Shown: in pieces, positions 56,581 to 64,000 of the stretch
Layout of the letters: each line of letters opens with the position of its first letter
How positions within the stretch are numbered: position 1 is the stretch's first letter
Source: Schistocerca nitens
Lineage: Eukaryota; Arthropoda; Insecta; Orthoptera; Acrididae
Direction: 5' to 3'
DNA: 64,000 nt
Assembly: GCF_023898315.1 (NCBI RefSeq)
Contig: NC_064621.1
Span: forward strand, 121,957,561-122,021,560
Notes under the pieces: generated by a model
What the model saw: the letters and a program-made list of their open reading frames with translations, nothing else
Database searches by the model: none
What the model was told of the DNA's origin: nothing
Program-made: the position numbers and the translations under genes

Positions 56581-58389
56581 TCAAAAACGATTTAAGCAGT
56601 GCACACCAGGAAAGTTCTCAGGAGATCAGTTCCATATTCAATTTGTGTCTGGAGTGACATCTCATGGCAATAATGGGAGCTGCGAGCTACTGAACCGCCT
56701 GTTCTGCCTGACTGCAGTGCCAGTTCAGTGTGAGCTATGGCCACTTGCCAGCCATCTGACTCCAGTGCTGGTCAATCACTAGCTATATTTTCAGTGTGAC
56801 ATTTTACCACATTTCCCCCTCACACCCCTTGAAACATCAACTTCAGACAAAAAAATTGTTCACATCAACTTAATATTCAATATGCCCTTCACTGCAGGTT
56901 GCTTAAGGAGGCAGTGGTATCTCGCATCAGGCTCCCCCTAGTAGTAGTTTGTGCCAGACCAGTGCTCCAGTCAGGCAGCTTTACACTTAAAACTACTAGA
57001 TGGAAGCATTTTCACAGTAAACGAGGCACTCTAATTTATCATAAATCAGCCAATTTGCATGAATCATAAATTTTGTACAGAAACATTCCTCGTTAATCAC
57101 GTAGTTCCCGAGATCAGCCGATCATACGGATGGGAACTGGGACTGGTGACTTTAAATTCCATGTGTAAATAAAATGTGTGAAAGAAGAGAAAAGAATAGC
57201 TTCCGTACGTAATACCTTTTATACTTGTGTTCTCCTGCCAGCACTCTGTGAGTACATTTTTTATCTGTCCAACTACAGTCAGTTTAATATGATTTATTTC
57301 ATTTTTAGACACTTAATTCTGGATTAATTTTCTTTCATGCTTTATGTGAATGTCACGATCATGTTCTATAGGTGATTAAAAGGTGGTAATATTTTCACCC
57401 AGTATTCTAATATGTGAACACCAGCTAAATTTCTTATTTGCAACCTAACTGGTAAATCAATAGTCCTCACAACCAAATATAATATTGACTTGCATTCTGG
57501 ATCAAAAAACGTTTTTTGAAGGACTAGATTTTCAGCTTTAAATATTACCTTTACCTAAAAAGCACCATAAATGTTTGTATATCCTTCCTCATTCTTCAAA
57601 ACAAATCTGCGTGTGACCTCAATATAGCCAAAACCATTTGTAAATGTAAACAATTCCAATATCAACTTATTAAACAATGTAAAAATGATGGCCTCAGTAG
57701 CAACAGCTTAATTTGTGAACATAATATATTCCTCCATTTTTTGACTGACGATTTTGGGGAAAAAACGTCTCTTATAACTGAGCATATATGGTAAATTACA
57801 CTGTTTACATTCAGATCAGGACGAGACAATCATGAAAGTGGTATATTAAAAAAGATATGTGACTAAATGACATAAAGCAAATGACATCATTATCTTTAGA
57901 TACAAAGTGCTTGAGTAGTGGTGACGACAAACATGACACTCAAAAAGCACTTCTTGTATTGACTCAAAGAGGAAAACCATCTGAAAAATTGCCTATCCTT
58001 TTGCTAAGAACAAAGCAATAGTAGTCTCCTTCGACAAAATACGGCATTACAAAAGAGAAGCTCAGAATCCTAATTAATTCAACCCTTCTGTTCCATCAAT
58101 CAGAATGCAGAGATGTTTACATCATGATTAACTCTCCCGGCCTGTTCATCTGTACTTTTACTCAAGTAAGGGAAGCCAAATGGCATTCAGAATAAAGACA
58201 CTTCCACTGTCATGATTTTGTCAGTAAACTGTTGAAGTATCCATAATAAAGTTCCAGAATTTACTGGCTTCCAAGAAAGTTCTCATGTTCAAATTATTCT
58301 TGGAACCAAAAGTCTGCTGAAACCCAAAGTGGGAAGCTCCAAGCTATTACCGAGTCACTGAATGTATATTGAAAAGAGATTAGAGGCCA
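56581..58389. other. No feature recognised
   Basis: About 1.8 kb of AT-rich sequence; no element ends or coding blocks found. Confidence 0.4.
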
Positions 58390-60410
58390 TAGGAAGGAAG
58401 TGTTCACTGCAGTTGACAAAAACTCTGTCTCTTTTGAGGTCAAAGTAGAGTGTGACAGAGAAGTCATCCGGTCGTGTGAAACACGTGGAGGTGAAACAAA
58501 GTTAATTGTTGGATGTTTTACAAGGCCACCTGATTCTGCTGTGGCAGTTGTACAGTCTTTCAAACAAAGTCTACAGTCAAAAGCGTGAAAATACCCAGAT
58601 CATGCAATACTAGTTGGAGGCGATTTTAACCTACCAAGTACAGATGGGGATGTCTAAGGGTTCATTGTCGGGTGCAAAATATTTCCGAACACATTTTCTG
58701 AAAACTGCCTTGAGCTGCTAGCTCGGCAGCCCACACGCAATGGAAATATCTTAGACTTTACTGACAATGTCAGTATAGTAACTGGGATAAGCAATCATGA
58801 TATCATTATAGCAACTTTTATTATAATAGTTAATAAACCAGTCACGAAGGCTAGGAGAGTGTTTCTGCTAGATAGAGCAGATAAGCAATTTTTTGCATCG
58901 CACTTCGACAGTGAACTGGCATCAATTAGTTCCAGTAAGATGGATGTAGAGGAATTACAGGTGATGTTTAAGCACACTGTAAATCGGGGTATGGAGAGTT
59001 ACATGCCTCGTAAGTGGATAGAGGATGGAATAGACCTACCATGGTTTAATAACAAAATTCGGTGGATGCTGAGGAAGCAGAGGCTAAGGAAATCTCGGTT
59101 CACAAGGGAACACACAAATTATGACAAGCGGAGGTTAGTAGAGATGCACGCATCTGTAAAATGATCTAGGCGCGAAGCATACAGCAGCTACCACCACCAT
59201 ACCTTAACAAAAGATCTGGTACAGAACCTGAGAAAATTCTGGTCTTATGTAAAATTGCTAAGAGGGACTAAAGCTCCTATTCAGTCCCTTGTCAACCAGT
59301 GTGGTGTGGCAGTTGAAGACAGGAAAACAAAAGCCAAAGTTTTATATTCCACATCCAAGAAATTGTTCACACACGAAAATGATACAAACATATTGTCATT
59401 TGACCATCGGATACTCTCTCCTATAGACAACACAGTAACAAACATTCCGGGCATAGAGAAACAACTGAGAGATTTAAAAGCAAATAAATCACCAAGTCCG
59501 GATGGAATCCCAGTTCAATTTTTAAAGGTACTTTACAGGACTGGCCACTTACCTAGCTTGCATTTATCATGGATCTCTTGCCCAGCACAAAGTCCCAAGC
59601 AACGGCAAAAAAGCACAGGTGACACCAATATATAAGAAGAGTAAAGAACGGACCTGCAAAATTACATACCGATATCTTCAACTTCGGTTTGCTGCAGAAT
59701 CCTTGAACATATTCTCAGTTCGAATATAATAAATGTTGTTGAGACTGAGAAGCATATGTCCACGAACATCACTCTTGCGAAACTCAGCTTGCCCATTCTC
59801 ACGATATGCTGCGAACTAAGGATGAAGAGCAACAGGCAGCTTCCATATTTCTGGATTTCCAGAAAGCATTTGACTCGCTGCCCCATTGTGGGCTGTTAAT
59901 GAAGGTACTGGCATATGGAATATGTTGTCAGATATCTGAGTGGCTCGAAGAGTTCTTAAGTAATAGAACCCAGTACATTGTCCTCAATGGCGAGTGTCCA
60001 TCAAACACAAGGGTGTCGTCAGGAATGCCCCAGGGAAGTGTGATAGGACCACTGTTGTTCTTTATACACATAAATGATTTGGCAGACAAGACGGGCAGCA
60101 ATCTTGGGTTGTTTGCTGATTATGTTGTGGTGTACAGTAAGGTGTCGAAGCTGAGTGACTGTAGAAAGATACAAGATGATTTAGATAAAATTTCTAGTTG
60201 GTGCGACGAATAGTGGCTAGCCCTAAAGCGGAAAAATTTAAGTTAATGAGGACAGTAGGAAGATCAAAACTGTAATGTTCGGATGCAGCATTGGTAGTGT
60301 TCCGCCCAACACAGCTGTGGCGTTTAAATACCTGGGTATAACACTGCAAAGGGATATGAGGTGGAACGTCTAAACTTCAGAACATACTGCTAGGCTCTTG
60401 CGGCGACCAG
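58390..60410 (+). pseudogene. CR1-group LINE: endonuclease plus RT, decayed
   Basis: Plus strand, in order. FTAVDKNSVSFEVKVECDRE and GETKLIVGCFTRPPDS come first. ILVGGDFNLPSTDGD is the endonuclease Asp/Asn block, and GISNHDIIIATF is the SDH block, with Asp changed to Asn. The linker has DLPWFNNKIRWMLRKQRL and SRREAYSSY. LRDLKANKSPSPDGIPVQFL is the RT fingers. IFLDFQKAFDSLPHCGLL has the first palm Asp, and GMPQGSVIGPLLFFIHIND follows. LGLFADYVVVYSK has FADD changed to FADY. YLGITLQRDMRWNV is the last block. Long and almost collinear but with several stops and shifts. Confidence 0.88.
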
Positions 60411-60999
60411 CAGAAAAAAGTTTAAGTCACTTCATGTTTACAGTTCAGGCACCAACAGTGTGTCAGTGTTGTCAGGGAGCTACCTCTATGCAGGTACTTG
60501 ATGACACCTTACACCACACCTCCCCCCCCCCCCCCCCACCCCCTTCTACCCAAAACAGAATAGCTACTCTGCTGGATTCTGGGCACAGTAACTTTACAAG
60601 AAATGAAGGAGAGAAAAGAATAAAAAGTGGAATATATGCCACATTGGGCAATCTTCATGGAGAAAACAAGTGTCCATAACCACAAACCAAATTGAGGACA
60701 GTCCGCACAAAGAAGAGCATCCAATAGACAGGCGAAGGAGAAAAAGAATTTTGGAAGGATAAACTTGCAACATGGAAGAAGTACTCCAAGGTCCGGAGCC
60801 CCATAGTGACCAAGCACGTACTCACGAAACACACGTGAGCCTTTTTTTTGTGAGGTATGAAAGCAAAATAAATTAGAAAAACTGTTGAATTTCAAACAGA
60901 CACAGCACTGATAGCAAGTTGCTCAGCAGCCCACTAGATGAACCAAACTAGGATGCAGGTATGCAAGTTGCTCAGAAGTTGCTAAATGAAATCAAAAAC
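60411..60999. other. Unassigned; poly-C tract
   Basis: A run of about 20 C (60521-60540) lies here. The block 60690-60830 shares short matches with 3180-3260 and may be the 5' leader of the left-edge LINE family. Confidence 0.4.
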
Positions 61000-61355
61000 A
61001 ATGTTGGAAACTCCAGGATGGAATGTAACAACAGTATGAAAAGGATAGGTGCTACTCACCATATAGCAGAAATGCTGAGTCGCAGATACACACAACAAAA
61101 AGACTCTGAAAAGAGCTTTCAGCCAACAAGGCCTTCATCGGAGATAGAACACACATGCACACACATACATTCATGCAAACCCAACTCACAAACATGACTG
61201 TAGTCTCTGGCTGCTAGGGCCCACTGCAAGTAGCATGAGTGTGTGTGCGTTTATGTTTTACCTCTGACAAAGGCCTTGTTGGCCAAAAGCTCATTTTCTG
61301 ACAGTCTTTTCATTGTACCTACCTGCAACTCATCATCTCTGCTATATGGCGAATA
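61000..61355. repeat. Foldback (inverted-repeat) element
   Basis: The left arm GCTACTCACCATATAGCAGA...AAAAGACTCTGAAAAGAGCT...AACAAGGCCTTCATC pairs with the right arm ACAAAGGCCTTGTTGGCC...AGTCTTTTCATTGTACC...TCTCTGCTATATGGCGAATA. Arms are about 130 bp with a 95-bp centre. No coding capacity. This is the most complete copy of a family whose single arms occur at 14.3, 35.3 and 41.6 kb. Confidence 0.85.
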
Positions 61356-61357
61356 GC

Positions 61358-61885
61358 AACCAAAATGTGGATTTATGGATATGACAAAACTAAGGCTCAC
61401 TCGCCACTGTGGAAGCCTTCTGGATTGTCAAGACCGAAAAAAGCTCAACAAGTGTGGCCTAATTCGAAGGCTATGCTTACTGAGTCCTTCAATTTTAATG
61501 GCATAGAACACCAAGAGTTCTTGACACAAAGTCAGATAATCATATGAGAGTACTATTTAGAAGTTCAACATTGTTTGCATGAAGAAATAAAATAAAAATG
61601 CCTGGATATGTGGCATACCAATTCGTGGCTTCTGCATCACAATAAAGTATCTACTCACACTTCATAGCTTATTCACAAATTTTTCGTCAGAACTGTACTG
61701 TAATTATGCCCAGCCTCCAGATTCACCAGACATGACCACAAGTGGCTTTCCTATTTTCCCAAAAACAAAGAAAATCTTGAAGTACAGGTGAAATTAAAGA
61801 CACACTGGTGAGAGAGCTAAACACTATCTCCAAGATCCAAATTCAAGAAGTATTACGGGAGCTGAAAAAAGCAATGGTGTAAGTG
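61358..61885 (+). pseudogene. Mariner-like transposase fragment (middle to C-terminus)
   Basis: The plus strand starts MWIYGYDKTKAHSPLWKPSG (block after the first Asp) and continues to RPKKAQQVWPNSKAMLTESF and GIEHQEFL. It then reads EYYLEVQHCLHEEIK. FLHHNKVSTHTS is the second Asp block (LHHDNAPAHTS), with Asp changed to Asn. PASRFTRHDHKWLSYFPKNK is the degraded SPDLAPCDFFLFPKLK block. The N-terminus is absent; the start adjoins the foldback element. Confidence 0.8.
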
Positions 61886-61980
61886 TATAATATATAATGG
61901 GGAGTAGTACAGCAACATCACCACTTCCCTTAATCCATACACATCATCATCAGGACTTAATTTACACACGCCTTGGAACA

Positions 61981-63559
61981 CTAATTAGTAAAATAAGTTA
62001 AAAGCAAAATAGGCCATAGAGAGACTGGCAGTCCCAAACCGAAGATTACGTCTTTCACCATATTGCTATGATGGATACAAAGTAAAATGTAGTTGACAGC
62101 CCGCACGCCATTCGCTAAAACAGCCAATAATGCAGACAGAAAACATACAATGGAAGATAAGTGATTAAAAAAAAGGCATTCGGCCAGAAAATTGCAAACT
62201 GTCAAAGGTTGATGACACCCCTGCACACAATGTGATGGGGGTAACCACTTAACAAATGGCGATGGCTAAAAAGACAGTGCCCAATATGCAAACTAGCTAA
62301 AACAATCTCCTTCCAATGAGAGGGCCATGGAGGAAGCCAATACCAAAAATGGTCGGTGCCAATGACAAAGACACACCCAACATGAAAATCAGTTTTAGAG
62401 GCATCAGTGTACACAAAGGTGCTATCAAGAAGAACACTGGTCACCACATGAAGCCAAGGAGGTGAAGGGTTTTCACCCATTGGAATGTGCCAGGTAGTAT
62501 GAAGTTAAGCTGCCAAAGCAGTAGCCAAGAGCAAACTTCGGGAGGTAACAGAGAAGAAGGGCGCACCCCATACTGGCAGTCTAGTGAGTCATAGAAAAAG
62601 AAGGTATAAGATGGGTTGCTGGGCATGGATGACAAACGTCATGAGTATCCACTGAGGAGGACATAACACCAGTATGATAGTGATAGTTTGGCAGCTTCTG
62701 TGTAGAGACTTTCAACCGACCTAGTGTACAAGGCGCCAATGGCCAAAAGTATCTTATGCTGGAGGATTGTGTTAAGACGGAGTAAGATGGACAGACTTGC
62801 AGATGAATGAATGAAACACCCATAGTCTAGTTTCGAAGAGACAATGGATCAGTATAAACGTAAGGGTGGTCAGATCTGCTCCCAGGTTGATTCAAATGGC
62901 TCTGAGCACTATGGGACTTAACATCTGAGGTCATCAGACCCCTAGAACTTAGAACTACTTACACCTAACCAACCTAAGGACATCGCACACATCCATGCCC
63001 CAGGCAGGATTCCAACCTGCGACCGTAGCGGTCACACGGTTCCAGACTGAAGCGCCTAGAGCCGCACGGCCACACCGGCCGGCCTGCTCTCAGGAAATAC
63101 CGCTTAGGACACATAGCACATCGAGGGACTGGGCACGATGTGTGCCCAGGTAAGACACATGGAAGGACCAAGAATGTTTTCTATCAAGCATAAACCTCAG
63201 GAATTTCATAATTGCTGCGAACTGAAGAGCAACAGGCCCAAGATGTAGAGATGGTGCAAGATACCCATTGTGCTGCCAGAAATTCATACAAACGGTTTTG
63301 TCAGTGAAGCTCCACGAGTTAAGACAATCACGACATCGCTGAAGATGCCACTTTCTGTGGAGAACTGCAATAGTTCACGTAAGTCATCACTGAAAAGGGA
63401 GCCAGAGATGCCTGGCAGTGGACAGGCCATAGTACTGTTAATAGCAATAGCAAAGAGGACAATGCTGAAGATGGAGCCTTGAGGCACCCCGTTCTCCTCA
63501 ACAAAGGTGTCCCACGAGGTCAAACCCATACATGCCGTTGCTGCCACAATGAGGTGCAC
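61981..63559 (-). pseudogene. RT C-terminal part and RNase H domain remnant
   Basis: 63559-63284 reads FVEENGVPQGSIFSIVLFAI, then SGSLFSDDLRELL, where the palm motif keeps two Asp residues as SDD. 63287-63160 reads FLRFMLDRKHSWSFHVSYLG, the thumb block. After the SINE, 62823-62581 and neighbours continue in other frames. 62480-62202 reads LLDSTFVYTDASKTDFHVGC and PPWPSHWKEIVLASLHIG: this is RNase H, with the first catalytic Asp in YTDAS and the Glu in KEI. RNase H removes the RNA strand of the cDNA hybrid. Frameshifted throughout. Confidence 0.78.
62887..63083 (-). mobile_element. tRNA-derived SINE, third copy
   Basis: Same family and orientation as those at 11781 and 47850. The minus-strand head is at 63083 (GCCGGCCGGTGTGGCCGTGC). 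Box B near 63015 reads GGTTGGAATCC (one change), and the 3' end lies near 62887, where TTGATTCAAATGG replaces the usual A-rich start. It is flanked by CTGCTCCCAGG (62876-62886) and CTGCTCTCAGG (63084-63094), a target duplication with one difference. Confidence 0.92.
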
Positions 63560-63560
63560 A

Positions 63561-64000
63561 TTACTACCCCTATGTGCATGTCAGGCATAAGGCCACAGAG
63601 ATCTGAGACAGAGTACTATTAAGCGAGAGCGGTTGGTTGTGTGTGTCTCTCTAGAGGAACTTTTCTAACCTGTGTACTTAACAAAGAGAAAAACATTTCT
63701 TGATTACCATCATATTAAGTAACCACACAGTCATAATTTACTCAGCCACAAATATTCCTTGCTGACATGTTCATGAGTAAGGTGGTGTCCCATCATCTGC
63801 TAACGAATGTATGTTGTGGAAATTGAGTATAATATTACCATATCTACCTCTGCAACCAACAGTTACTTGCCAGCTCTGCCCTTCTTCATGTGTAAGTTTG
63901 ACTTTGCACTGACGTTTACTGATGCTCATGGTGGTCAGAACTGGATAACTTCAGCTATTGTTCCTGTAGCTAAAAATAATAGTCTAGGAGTTATTGATCT
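63561..64000. other. No feature recognised at right edge
   Basis: No continuation of the LINE RT toward its N-terminus could be followed, and no other element was recognised. Confidence 0.4.

Larger units (their letters stand above)
61975..63560 (-). mobile_element. LINE of the left-edge type, 3' part with RNase H, split by a SINE
   Basis: The minus strand runs from the RT palm (63559) through the thumb region to an RNase H domain (62480-62202) and ends near 61975. A SINE (62887-63083) sits in the thumb region. It looks like the C-terminal half missing from the copy at 1-2860, by the ENGVPQGSI and thumb style I associate with that family. Confidence 0.75.

Noticed and set aside
56261-56782. 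173-codon plus-strand open frame
   Set aside because: Most of it is antisense to the 5' leader of the RTE copy at 53937-56580; no protein family signature of its own.
60509-60895. 128-codon minus-strand frame ending in a Gly run
   Set aside because: The Gly run is the poly-C tract read backwards; no domain is recognisable and the upstream part looks like LINE leader sequence.
1-64000. CRISPR arrays, rRNA genes, bacterial operons or phage modules
   Set aside because: None seen: tandem repeats are microsatellite or minisatellite type, and coding blocks are spliced or transposon-derived, as in an insect nuclear genome.

Overview
The window looks like a piece of a very large, repeat-rich insect genome, most likely an orthopteran of the locust/grasshopper type. 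The reasons are: multi-kilobase introns, tRNA-derived SINEs that I recognise as the kind abundant in Schistocerca/Locusta, many decayed RTE, CR1/jockey-like, Tc1/mariner and Penelope-like elements, and eukaryotic GT-AG splice signals. There are no bacterial-type operons, and no ORF is long and intact enough to be a single-exon gene.

Host gene. The only non-mobile coding signal I can support is a chain of four phase-compatible exons on the minus strand, at 51011-50726, 41345-41272, 16957-16837 and 12612-12496. They encode a Pro/Gly/Gln/His-rich low-complexity segment of about 199 residues. Introns of 9.4, 24.3 and 4.2 kb separate them. The 5' and 3' parts of the gene were not found, so most of the window is intron. 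The product is unidentified; the composition resembles mRNA 3'-end processing or splicing proteins (WDR33- or CPSF6-like tails), but that is a guess.

Mobile-element layout. 1-2.9 kb: minus-strand LINE with gag knuckles, endonuclease and the start of the RT, cut by the window edge. 4.6-6.0 kb: Tc1 copy split by a SINE. 6.0-6.4 kb: A-rich minisatellite. 6.5-8.0 kb: TA-flanked non-autonomous DNA element with an internal hairpin. 8.4-9.9 kb: palindromic Tc1 derivative. 11.7-12.2 kb: RTE tail split by a SINE. 14.3-16.5 kb: foldback end, RTE fragment and mariner. 18.2-21.6 kb: transposase split by a 2.1-kb inverted-repeat element. 22.3-26.4 kb: decayed copy of a large Cys-rich/nuclease-like repetitive gene family. 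28.0-29.2 kb: Tc1. 29.4-30.3 kb: Mutator-like transposase relic. 30.9-31.7 kb: mariner derivative with two 3' ends. 36.2-37.5, 41.9-45.2 and 53.9-56.6 kb: RTE copies. 40.3-41.0 kb: internally deleted mariner. 45.3-46.0 kb: 0.7-kb palindrome with a 13-bp target duplication. 46.4-47.0 kb: Penelope-like GIY-YIG fragment. 47.1-49.2 and 58.4-60.4 kb: CR1/jockey-like LINEs. 61.0-61.9 kb: foldback and mariner. 62.0-63.6 kb: another LINE of the left-edge type, with RNase H, again split by a SINE.

All transposon proteins seen carry stops, frameshifts or lost catalytic residues, so nothing here looks autonomous. I did not find a clearly new functional system. The strongest second-look items are structural: two independent Tc1/mariner derivatives whose both ends are 3' ends, a long palindrome flanked by a LINE-like 13-bp duplication, an inverted-repeat element with a flipped internal block, and the 4-kb decayed nuclease-like family. 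Family assignments rest on motif recognition by eye; no database search was possible.
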